A stretch of DNA of 47,339 nucleotides from contig JADHVE010000001.1 of NCBI GenBank assembly GCA_016784195.1, forward strand, positions 1-47,339, written 5' to 3'. Every line of letters begins with the position of its first letter. The first letter of the stretch is position 1. Positions 8,730 through 17,074 of the stretch are shown in pieces. A program made the translations under genes and the position numbers. The DNA is from Candidatus Woesearchaeota archaeon (GTDB lineage: Archaea > Nanobdellota > Nanobdellia > Woesearchaeales > GW2011-AR4). The notes beneath the pieces are model-generated. The model made no database searches, was not told the DNA's origin, and was given only the letters and a program-made list of their open reading frames with translations.

Positions 8730-11219
8730 TTATCTAATTATCTTATTCTCCCATAATCTCCTTATAAATATCTCAATCAAAAATATTACCAGAGCAATCA
8801 AAACAAACGGCCATGTATAATTTGTGCTCTCAATTTTAATCCTTCTGGACTTCTCAATCACGAAATCAATTATCCCGTCTAAATCATCTTTCTCAAACAC
8901 AGTTCCTCCAGTGGAGTTAATCAGGTTGATAAACTTCTCATCAATTCCTAAGTCAGAATATTCTTCCTTATAATTAACAGCAACATCTGCTCCAAGGAAA
9001 GTATAAAACCCTGTAGCTTCAGGCTCAAATTCCGCCCTGTAATAATTAACATCGGTTTTGGCAAAAAACAGCCCTTCCTGTTTCGGAAGATCTTTTGAGA
9101 TAACATCAACATAAGTGGATTCGCCTAAAGTTGTATCTCTTATTGTAACATCGAACTCCTTTTTCCTTCCAAGATTGCCTATTGCCCAGTTTACGCTTCT
9201 AGTTATTAATTTTGAATTCTGCTTCGTTAAAATCTCGCCAGCCCATCTGCCCCCGTCATCAGTAGCTATGGAAACAACCCTGCCTAGGCCAAAGCGCCAG
9301 ACAGCTAAAATAGGTATATTTTTGTTAGTTGTGACAAGCAGCCTTGCAGCAGGCTTCGGAATAACATAATTATAGCCGCTGATAACTACATCCAATTCAA
9401 TATCTCTTGTTATAAAATGAACAGTATCCAGAACAGCCAGTTGATTGAAAAACTCTTCATCTTCTTCATCAGGCTCCCCAAATAAGATCCTCAGCCTGTT
9501 CTGGGAATTTGCAGGGAAATAAACGCCCTGGCCTATAGCTGCCATATTGCTTAAAAATTCTGTCTCCTGCTTTTCTTTTGTTCCAACACCGACAACATAA
9601 GTCTTAATTGCTCTTGCAGAAGCCTGCCTTACTGCATCCTCTGCATTTAACATAGGGTCTCTGAATAATCCCCTGCCGTCTGAAATAAGGATTATGTTCC
9701 TTCCTCCGCTTACACCCATAAGCATATTGGTTGCTTGTTTAATTCCAGCCTCTATAGCAGATTGGCCCCCTCCCTGTAATCTAGCTATCTTGTCAATCAA
9801 TCCTTTTTTGTTATCTTTCAATGTAATAATATTTGAGACAACACCTACAAAAGGCGATTTAGGAGTTCCGACAACAACAACACCCGCATTTAGTTTATCA
9901 TCCAGGCTGTTAAGAACATCTGCCGCTAATGCCTTTATTACTTGATCATAATCTCGGACTTCTATCCTGCCTCCAGAGCCATAAACTTCTGTTGTAGAGC
10001 CTGAAACATCCACAACAACAATAACCTGCACATCGCTCTTCTCACTTTCCTCACCAGATCCTACCCTGATAGGCAGCAAAGACTCAATTAAGTTAGCTTC
10101 TTTATACCCTCCTCTGTCATAAGAATTCTGGCCCCCTATAACCACAAGCCCGTTGCCTATATCAGCAACATAGTCCTCTAATAAGTCTATTCTTGGCAGT
10201 ATCTCATTTGCAGGCACATCATTCAAAACAACAGTCATGTAATTCGTCAATTCAGGAGGTATAGTGCTGGTCGTAGTCACATCATAAAGCTTATTAAACT
10301 CATTTTCCAGAGGAGAGCTTTTTTTAGTTACAAACAAAACAGACGGCCTGTTTACAATCTTAATAGTTTTATAATAAATATTGTTCTGATTAAAATAATC
10401 ATTGCCTTTTATATCCACAATCTTTGCAGTAATCCTGTGGAAAACCCCCTCGGAAAAAAACTTTGTAAACGGAACATTTACGCTTCCTCTAACTTCCTTG
10501 GAATAAACAATCTCATTATCCAGTAAAATTTCAAGAACATAAGAAAGCTCTTCTCCAACATTATTGATTCTGACCATAAAGCTGCCTTCTGTATCCTTTA
10601 TTACCTCATAAGGTCCTTCAACTATAACACCAACATCATTCGCTTTTGGTTTTAAATTCAAAGTGCTTATTGTTGAGTTTATCGAAGAAGAAAATAAGAT
10701 GATATCTCCAAGCAGCTTGCCCTTATTGTTATTTCCATCACTAATAACAAGCATATTTTCCCCTCCTTCTAGATTATTCAAAATGCCGTTGCCAATTGCA
10801 GACTCTTCCTCGCTACCAATGCTTCTTAAGTCAACAGGAATTTTGCCTTTTATCTTCTCATACAACCCCTCACCAATACTATCCTCAAATAAATCAAATG
10901 AATTTGATTCATCAGTTAATATTGTAAGCCTAGGATTTCCTGTTATTAGCCTGCTCTCCAGGATAAAAGGAGATGCTATGGACATGATTACAAAAACAAA
11001 AATAAGGCTTCTGGTTATGAGCATGATAATCCTTAATCTTTTTCTGTCATTGTCAAACTGGATCTGCTCTGCTTTGCTCATAAACTTGATAAAGTTCCTA
11101 CGTATCAGCCAGAACAATATCAGCACTACAGGAATTATCAAAAACAAAACATAGGAATACCTAGTGCAATACTTGCTCATGCAGAATACTCTGCTAAAGT
11201 CCGGCATTATAAATGTCAT
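8730..11219 (-). CDS. Large membrane VWA-domain protein
   Basis: This 829-aa protein has two N-terminal membrane helices (about 23-39 and 63-82), a long exposed region, and a von Willebrand factor A domain with a complete MIDAS start DVSGS (D404, S406, S408) and a second part GGRNIILISDGRG. The C-terminal membrane helix is at about 803-820, followed by a basic tail. The region 95-390 resembles glutamine-amidotransferase-like domains often attached to such VWA proteins. It should expose its VWA domain outside and bind partners through a metal ion, with MoxR acting from the cytoplasm. The start is uncertain: ATG at 11219, or the methionine at about 11180 (MSKYC) nearer to the first helix. An intergenic element and a hairpin module precede it. 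Confidence 0.82.
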   Translation of the reverse strand: MTFIMPDFSRVFCMSKYCTRYSYVLFLIIPVVLILFWLIRRNFIKFMSKAEQIQFDNDRKRLRIIMLITRSLIFVFVIMSIASPFILESRLITGNPRLTILTDESNSFDLFEDSIGEGLYEKIKGKIPVDLRSIGSEEESAIGNGILNNLEGGENMLVISDGNNNKGKLLGDIILFSSSINSTISTLNLKPKANDVGVIVEGPYEVIKDTEGSFMVRINNVGEELSYVLEILLDNEIVYSKEVRGSVNVPFTKFFSEGVFHRITAKIVDIKGNDYFNQNNIYYKTIKIVNRPSVLFVTKKSSPLENEFNKLYDVTTTSTIPPELTNYMTVVLNDVPANEILPRIDLLEDYVADIGNGLVVIGGQNSYDRGGYKEANLIESLLPIRVGSGEESEKSDVQVIVVVDVSGSTTEVYGSGGRIEVRDYDQVIKALAADVLNSLDDKLNAGVVVVGTPKSPFVGVVSNIITLKDNKKGLIDKIARLQGGGQSAIEAGIKQATNMLMGVSGGRNIILISDGRGLFRDPMLNAEDAVRQASARAIKTYVVGVGTKEKQETEFLSNMAAIGQGVYFPANSQNRLRILFGEPDEEDEEFFNQLAVLDTVHFITRDIELDVVISGYNYVIPKPAARLLVTTNKNIPILAVWRFGLGRVVSIATDDGGRWAGEILTKQNSKLITRSVNWAIGNLGRKKEFDVTIRDTTLGESTYVDVISKDLPKQEGLFFAKTDVNYYRAEFEPEATGFYTFLGADVAVNYKEEYSDLGIDEKFINLINSTGGTVFEKDDLDGIIDFVIEKSRRIKIESTNYTWPFVLIALVIFLIEIFIRRLWENKIIR

Positions 11220-11290
11220 TTTATTTTTTAATTATTTATTTTTATCATTAATTTTATTTTTCCATTAGGCGCTTTTACACTATCTCACTT

Positions 11291-11349
11291 ATTTCATGAA
11301 AATGCAAAACATTTTCAGGACACCAAAAATCTTTGATTTTTGCGTGTGA
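11291..11349 (-). repeat. Hairpin-pair module joined to element copy B
   Basis: Two adjacent hairpins: ACAC plus CAAAAATC pairing with GATTTTTG plus GTGT (one extra C), and TGAAAATG pairing with CATTTTCA. It is almost identical to 20075-20132. Confidence 0.65.
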
Positions 11350-11490
11350 ATATCTTCTTAGTTTTGTTTTTTGATTATTTTTTTACTTTTAAAATTTTTA
11401 ATAATAATGATAATAACAATAAAAAATCAACACAACCGCGTTCACAAATAATTGTGTTCCTGTTTGTGCTCCACTGGTTAATTTTTTATT
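11348..11490 (-). repeat. Intergenic element copy B, upstream of the large VWA gene
   Basis: In the sense of the VWA gene it reads GCACAAACAGGAACACAATT, ATTTGTGAACGCGGTTGTGT, then T-rich and A-rich tracts ending CAAAACTAAGAAGATATTCA. It belongs to the five-copy family and continues directly into the hairpin-pair module. Confidence 0.7.
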
Positions 11491-11504
11491 GGCTAATTTT
11501 TAAT

Positions 11505-13382
11505 TTAAATATCACCCCTTACTTTAAGGTAATATGTTTCAATTGACAAAATCAAAAACACGATTATGAGCAATAAATGAGTTATTCCAAAATTATGCTC
11601 TTTTCTTTCTTTTTCCATAGCAACATCTTTTTTCTCTTCTTTTTCTAAGCTTAAAACAGGAGCAACATCAGATTCCTGTTCATCCAGCAGGTTAACAGCT
11701 ATTTTCATGCCATTAAACTCATAAATTCCTGCTTCATCCATAATCAGCTTTGAGGTCTTTAACTTGCCTGAAGGTGTATTGACAGTCTGCTCAGGTATTG
11801 TTAAAATCTTCCCAGCTTGGTAATTAAACTCATTAATGCCCTCTGTCTCTACCATAAAATTAACTAAGTTATTCCAGAATATTGGATAAGAAGGCAGGGT
11901 TTTGAATTCACTATAACTGTCAAAAATACCGTAATAAGCAATCTTTCCCTCTCCAAGATTCCTTAACACTATAACTGGAGTTTTGTCTGGAGTAGATACA
12001 ATACTAATCGAGTCTTTCTTTAAAGTGGCTTTAAAAAATTTTCCGGTTGTTGTAAAACAGATGTCTTTCTCAAATTGTTTTGTGAATTGATTAATGACAT
12101 CAACGCAGACATTTGAAGCTTCCTCTGTTTTTCCGTTAAACTGCACCACAACCGAGTCATACATATTTACGCCGGCTAAATCTTCCTGCGCTGTATAAAC
12201 CAGCTTGCCCCCTTTCTTGACATAACTGGAAATATCAATGAAATTCCCAGGCAAAATTCCATCCCTCTTCCTTACATTGTTTATCTCATGGACAATCATA
12301 ATGTCCTGCTCATAAGGCTCTACCTTCTGCCCGTTTCTGTCCCCGCTCGTGCAGATTGTCAGAACAGGAGGATTCACAACACAAAGGTTCATATCTTTTG
12401 AAGCATCCAAAGCCAGCTCTAAATTTGAGCTCACCTTATTTGTTATCAGTAAAACATCAACCTGTTTTTTCAGTGGAGTGCTGATATAAGCCTTATTGTC
12501 CAGCTCAAAATTATCCTTTGGATCTAAAACTACTTCGCTAACTCCTGCAGGAGTATCATCAAAAACAAAACTTTCAATAGATTTTGGCAGTACGCTTATG
12601 CTACCTGAAGAAGCCAGTTCTTTGCCGCCCTGCATCAGTTTTAATGTAATGCTTTTTTCATTATCATTGAAATTTTTGACATGGACCTTCATATTATGCT
12701 TGGTCACATCTAATTTTGTAATTCCGATATTCTCTGCTTTATCAGAGACATCAACAAAATCAACAATTATCTCTTCAGTTGTCAAAGTCTTCTTTACAAC
12801 CATTAAATCAGGCCCGTCAATATTGCTGAAGTCGCTTATAACAACAACCTTTCCAGACTTATCTCCCAAAATATCTTTAGCCAATAACATGGCATCTCCC
12901 AAATTTGTTGTTGTAGATTTTGCCTTTAATTTTGACAGTAAATCCAGAGCAACATCAGTGCTTTCATCTTCCAAAACAATCAATGGAATATTCTCTGCAA
13001 GGATTATGCTGTTTTTACCGCTCAGGCTTTTCTTAGCTTCCCCAATAGCCCTGTCAAACCTGGAAGATCTTTCCTTAACCTGCATTGACGCGCTTGCATC
13101 TAAAACAATCACTGTATTCTCCAGAGTAACATCATAAGGCAGGATTATAAAAGGAGCAGCAACTCCTAGAGACAATAATAATAAAGCAAGCAGCTGCAGA
13201 AAAAACAACAGGTTATGCATAAGTTTTCTGAAAAGGGAATATTTCTGGGATGTTTTTCTGTTCTTTATCAAAAACATCAATGAAGGAACTACTTTATCCT
13301 CCGGCTTGGGCCTTCTTAAGTATAGTATTATAAAAGGAACTAAGCTCAAAAAAGCCCATAACCCCATCATATTCTCAAACAT
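11505..13382 (-). CDS. BatA-like membrane VWA protein
   Basis: This 625-aa protein starts like BatA/aerotolerance proteins: a helix at about 5-22, the RRPKPEDKVVPSL linker, a helix pair at about 54-80, then a VWA domain with MIDAS DASAS (D95, S97, S99) and VVVISDFSNIDG. A large exposed region follows, then a C-terminal helix at about 598-617. It is the first gene of the minus-strand cluster with moxR and DUF58. The architecture matches known MoxR-Bat operons, where VWA proteins form membrane assemblies; the substrate is unknown. ATG at 13382 is used; no SD site is seen. The 145 bp upstream are T-rich on the plus strand and hold no gene. Confidence 0.85.
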   Translation of the reverse strand: MFENMMGLWAFLSLVPFIILYLRRPKPEDKVVPSLMFLIKNRKTSQKYSLFRKLMHNLLFFLQLLALLLLSLGVAAPFIILPYDVTLENTVIVLDASASMQVKERSSRFDRAIGEAKKSLSGKNSIILAENIPLIVLEDESTDVALDLLSKLKAKSTTTNLGDAMLLAKDILGDKSGKVVVISDFSNIDGPDLMVVKKTLTTEEIIVDFVDVSDKAENIGITKLDVTKHNMKVHVKNFNDNEKSITLKLMQGGKELASSGSISVLPKSIESFVFDDTPAGVSEVVLDPKDNFELDNKAYISTPLKKQVDVLLITNKVSSNLELALDASKDMNLCVVNPPVLTICTSGDRNGQKVEPYEQDIMIVHEINNVRKRDGILPGNFIDISSYVKKGGKLVYTAQEDLAGVNMYDSVVVQFNGKTEEASNVCVDVINQFTKQFEKDICFTTTGKFFKATLKKDSISIVSTPDKTPVIVLRNLGEGKIAYYGIFDSYSEFKTLPSYPIFWNNLVNFMVETEGINEFNYQAGKILTIPEQTVNTPSGKLKTSKLIMDEAGIYEFNGMKIAVNLLDEQESDVAPVLSLEKEEKKDVAMEKERKEHNFGITHLLLIIVFLILSIETYYLKVRGDI

Positions 13383-13528
13383 TTTATTTTAAATTTATTT
13401 TTTTATTTTATATTTTGAAATTTTTTTAATTTGTCTTAATTTCTATTAACTTTATTTTTAATTTTTTATATCCGTTTTTATTTTATAATTTTTTAATGAT
13501 TTTTTTAAAATGGTATTTTTTTTATTGA

Positions 13529-13729
13529 TTATTTTTTATTTGATTTTTTTAGTGCTTTTTCTAGGTCTTTTGGATTTAACAATTCTTTGACAATAACAAG
13601 GTGGTCATCTACCAGATACCAGTAAAGCTCATTATCCGCCTCTATTTTCAGCTCCTGTCTTGCCTCAAAAGGCAGAGTTAATTGCCCCTGCTTTGTCAGC
13701 TTAGCCTTTCCAACAAACCGGATATCCAT
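13529..13729 (-). CDS. AbrB/SpoVT-like small DNA-binding protein
   Basis: This 66-aa protein has the swapped-hairpin AbrB fold signature: GKAKLTKQGQLTLPFEARQE followed by LKIEADNELYWYLVDDHLVI. Such dimers act as transition-state regulators or as antitoxins of VapC-type toxins. No toxin gene is adjacent, so a stand-alone regulator is more likely. The C-terminus is a short basic helix. It is divergent from the ThrRS gene, with 390 bp between them. Confidence 0.8.
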   Translation of the reverse strand: MDIRFVGKAKLTKQGQLTLPFEARQELKIEADNELYWYLVDDHLVIVKELLNPKDLEKALKKSNKK

Positions 13730-13799
13730 TTTGAATTAATAATATTAATAATTTTAATACATTTAATACATTTAAACATATTCTTAATATTAATAATAT

Positions 13800-13874
13800 A
13801 TAAATGTTCCGAAAATGCTTTGCATTTCGGACATTTATGCCTGAAAATTAAAATTTTCATCGTATAAATGTTCC
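13800..13874. other. Hairpin pair with flanking direct repeat
   Basis: ATAAATGT plus CCGAAA and TGC (13800-13818) pair with GCA, TTTCGG and ACATTTAT (13822-13838), a stem of about 17 bp with two single-base bulges. A second hairpin, GAAAATT/AATTTTC, lies at 13843-13858. TATAAATGTTCC then recurs at 13863-13874. It lies between the AbrB-like gene and ThrRS. Confidence 0.5.
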
Positions 13875-14021
13875 TAAAAACACAAACATTCTCTGGCTAT
13901 TTGCTCAACTCCTAACTTTTTCCGCAACTTTTAAATACAACCTGCGCAATCTTAATAAAATAATGATTAACTTTATTTATTTTAAATCCAACGCAGTTTT
14001 AACTAATTCTACAACTACAAC

Positions 14022-14038
14022 AACAGCTTAGAGCTGTT
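14022..14038. other. Perfect 7-bp hairpin upstream of thrS
   Basis: AACAGCT and AGCTGTT pair around a TAG loop. It lies upstream of the predicted thrS TATA box, so it is not in the predicted thrS leader. Its role is unclear. Confidence 0.35.
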
Positions 14039-14080
14039 CATTGTTCTGTCCAACTATTCTTTTTATTTTTAATCAATAAT

Positions 14081-14114
14081 TTTATAAATAATGAAAAAAA
14101 TAAAACAAAGGTGA
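14081..14114 (+). promoter_or_regulatory. TATA box and SD site of thrS
   Basis: TTTATAAATA at 14081-14090, and AGGTGA at 14109-14114 placed 6 nt before the ATG at 14121. Confidence 0.55.
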
Positions 14115-14120
14115 AATAAA

Positions 14121-15845
14121 ATGGCAAAAAAGGAAGACATCATGGCCTTAAGGCACTCTGCAGCACATATCATGGCGCAGGCTGTAAGGAATATATTCCC
14201 CGACGCAAAGCTGGCTATTGGACCGCCTATAGAAGATGGCTTTTATTATGATTTTGATACAAAACCCTTCCATCCTGATGACTTAAAAAAAATAGAGCGG
14301 GAAATGAACAGCCTTATCAGGCAGAATTTAGAGTTTAAAAAGAAAATAATATCAAAAAAAGAAGCAAAAAATTTATTCGAAGGCGAGCCATACAAGGTTG
14401 AGTTAATAGGTGAACTAAAGGAAGAAAAGGCTACAATCTATACTCAGGGAAATTTTACAGACTTATGCAAGGGCCCCCATGTTGAAAACTCCAAAACATT
14501 AAAGGCTTTCAAATTAACAAAAATTGCAGGAGCATACTGGAAAGGAAAATCAGAAAATAAGCAGCTACAGAGAATTTATGGGATTATTTTCCATGATAAA
14601 GAAGAGCTGAAAAATCATTTAAAATTATTAGAAGAAGCAGAAAAAAGAGACCATAGAAAGCTTGGAAAGCAATTAGACCTATTTAGCTTGCATGAAGAAG
14701 GCCCTGGATTTATTTTCTGGCATCCAAAAGGAACAACAATAATAAACCTATTGCTGGATTTCTGGAGAGAAGAGCATATTAAAAATGGCTATAAGGAGGT
14801 AAAGACTCCTGTAATCTTAGACAGGGTTCTATGGGAGCGTTCTGGACATTGGGCTAATTACAAAGACATGATGTATTTCACAAAAATAGACGACCGGGAT
14901 TTTGCTATAAAGCCAATGAACTGCCCAGGGGGAATTCTAATTTTCAAAGAGCATTTGCCGAGCTACAGGGAACTGCCAATAAAAATGGCAGAGCTAGGCT
15001 TAGTCCATAGGCACGAACTCTCAGGTGTTTTAGCTGGATTATTCCGGGTCAGAGCTTTTACTCAGGATGATGCGCATATTTTCATGATGGAAAAACAGAT
15101 GAAGCAGGAAGTGATTAATGTAATAAATTTAACAGATAAGATTTACAAAACATTCAACTTTGATTATCATGTAGAATTATCAACAAAACCAGAAAAGCAC
15201 ATAGGCTCAGATAAACAATGGGAAATAGCAACTAACGCTTTAAAGCAGGCTTTAGCAGCTAGAAAAATAAAATATAAGATTAATGAAGGAGATGGAGCTT
15301 TCTATGGCCCAAAAATTGATTTTCATATCAAGGATTGTTTAGGCCGAACCTGGCAGTGTGCAACAATACAGCTTGACATGGCAATGCCTGACAAATTTGA
15401 CATCAACTACATAGGAGAAGACGGTAACAAGCACAAGGTTGTAATGCTCCACAGGACAATTTTTGGCAGCATTGAAAGATTCTTGGGAATTTTGATAGAA
15501 CACTATGCAGGCAGATTCCCTTTATGGTTAGCGCCTGTTCAGGTAAAAATTTTAACAGTCGCAGACAGATTTGCAGGTTACGCAGAAAAAATAAAAGAAG
15601 AATTAAAGAAACATAACTTTAGGGTAGAAGTTGATTCAAGAACAGAATCTGTCGGCTACAAGGTAAGGGGAGCCCAGCTGCAAAAAATTCATTTAATCCT
15701 AAATGTAGGAGAAAAAGAAGAAAAAAATAAGACTGTAGCGGTAAGAACTTCAGACAATAAGCTGCACTTTGATATTAAGCTTGACAGCTTGATTAAAAAA
15801 ATAAATGCAAATATCAAAGAAAAGAAAGAAAGTTTTAGTTTGTGA
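14121..15845 (+). CDS. thrS: Threonyl-tRNA synthetase, bacterial type without TGS domain
   Basis: This enzyme charges tRNA-Thr. The 574-aa protein begins directly with the bacterial-type N2 editing domain (H12-xxx-H16 in RHSAAHIMAQ, with C116 and H120 in CKGPH). The class II catalytic core follows (zinc ligand C268 in MNCPGG, GLFRVRAFTQDDAHIF, and motif 3 LHRTIFGSIERFLGIL), then the anticodon-binding domain (VQVKILTVADRFAGYAEKIK). The N-terminal TGS domain of about 60 residues found in most bacterial enzymes is absent. Most archaea use a different editing domain, so this copy looks like an old transfer from bacteria, which is common in DPANN lineages. A good SD site precedes the ATG. Confidence 0.92.
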   Translation: MAKKEDIMALRHSAAHIMAQAVRNIFPDAKLAIGPPIEDGFYYDFDTKPFHPDDLKKIEREMNSLIRQNLEFKKKIISKKEAKNLFEGEPYKVELIGELKEEKATIYTQGNFTDLCKGPHVENSKTLKAFKLTKIAGAYWKGKSENKQLQRIYGIIFHDKEELKNHLKLLEEAEKRDHRKLGKQLDLFSLHEEGPGFIFWHPKGTTIINLLLDFWREEHIKNGYKEVKTPVILDRVLWERSGHWANYKDMMYFTKIDDRDFAIKPMNCPGGILIFKEHLPSYRELPIKMAELGLVHRHELSGVLAGLFRVRAFTQDDAHIFMMEKQMKQEVINVINLTDKIYKTFNFDYHVELSTKPEKHIGSDKQWEIATNALKQALAARKIKYKINEGDGAFYGPKIDFHIKDCLGRTWQCATIQLDMAMPDKFDINYIGEDGNKHKVVMLHRTIFGSIERFLGILIEHYAGRFPLWLAPVQVKILTVADRFAGYAEKIKEELKKHNFRVEVDSRTESVGYKVRGAQLQKIHLILNVGEKEEKNKTVAVRTSDNKLHFDIKLDSLIKKINANIKEKKESFSL

Positions 15846-15879
15846 TTTATCTTTAATTTTTTCTATTTATTACCTGTTT

Positions 15880-16736
15880 TTAAAAAAAATTTACAATATC
15901 GCTGAAATAAGCTGAATCTGGTCCTTTACCAAAAGAGCTTATCCCAAGCAGTCTGGGGTCAGACGATGAACTGATAATTGGATAAGAAGATCTTATATGT
16001 GTACTTGAAGGAAATTTAATCTGAGTTTGCCTTATTATTGTCAAATCACCTATGTTTGTAACCTCTTTAGATTGTGCAACTTTACCTCTTTGGTCATGGT
16101 CTATGCAACTCACTTCTTCACCTAGTTCTGGTATTCTTGTTTTGAGGGGGAACTCTTTCAAGTTCAAACCATGAGAAACTAAATCACGATGGGATGTTAC
16201 TTTATGAGCTGGTATTTTATAAACTGCTGAGTCTGTTTTTGGATCCAGTCTTTCTTCTTCTAATCTTACACCCTTATAGCAGGCTTCTATTTCCTCCCCA
16301 GTAACCTGATTCCATATTAGGTAACCATTAACCCTTTTTTGATTTTTCTAGGGAGCTTTATTGTATTGCATGAAACTAAGATTCTATCCCCGATATATAT
16401 TGCCGCAGGACTTACTTCTTTGCCATAGGTCCTCAAATGAGCCTTTCCAGTAGTTTTAAACTCGGGATAGAATATTGCTCTTTGACATGCTTCACCTACC
16501 TCTAGCTCACCTTGTTCAGAATTAGATCCAGAATTATATTTAGAATAATATTCAGGATTATCAAGAACATTTAGGATATGCAATGCCCCAATATTTTGAA
16601 CTACTTTTGGACCCAATGCCTTTATCACTTGATTAACTTTTGGACCCTTTGAGGATATATCAAAAATCAGTTCTAGAATACTCTGGTTACTCGATAATTC
16701 ATCCAATAGTTTTTTTGGATCAAAAGTTCCACCCAT
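15880..16736 (-). pseudogene. Frameshifted gene of unknown function (about 285 codons)
   Basis: Two minus-strand frames join into one protein. The first runs from ATG at 16736 and stops at 16317. A -1 shift near the six-A run at about 16340 leads into a second frame that stays open to the stop at 15880, with no gap. At the junction, LPRKIKK would continue as RVNGYLIWNQVTGEEIEACY. The protein is soluble with no recognised domain. The end of the second frame (DPRLLGISSFGKGPDSAYFS) has a loose resemblance to the end of trypsin-like domains, which I do not trust. It could be a recent pseudogene, an assembly error in the A run, or less likely a programmed shift. It lies beside a 337-bp gene-free stretch and is convergent with thrS. 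Confidence 0.7.
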
Positions 16737-17074
16737 CTTAATTTTATCAGTGTTTTTAAAAACTATTTTCGGGTTATACTTTACATACGAACAATATAAT
16801 CTAATTTCCCGGTGATATTTATAAAATTTTTGTTATTCAATGCTCTGAATACTACCAAATTACAATCAGGTGGGCTTTAAATTTTTAGGATACCTAGTTT
16901 ATATCTTCGAAATTTTACTGCATTGTACAGTCAATTTAGGGGTATAGAAATATGTTGCTGATGCCAAGTTTATAAATAAATAGTTATACATGCTGCATTT
17001 AATTAAAACCAAATTATGAAAACTGCAATATTTCTGCATTAAACTGAGGGTAAGGGGAATATAAAAATTATCTT
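16737..17074. other. Gene-free stretch
   Basis: 338 bp of AT-rich DNA between the frameshifted gene and the lipoprotein gene. I see no open frame with an SD site, no strong hairpin and no repeat family member. Confidence 0.5.

Noticed and set aside
13529..13729. AbrB-like protein as antitoxin
   Set aside because: No toxin-like gene lies next to it in either direction.
16317..16345. Programmed -1 frameshift at the six-A run
   Set aside because: The A run is not in the phase of the usual A-AAA-AAG slippery site, so an indel or error is more likely. Kept only as an alternative.
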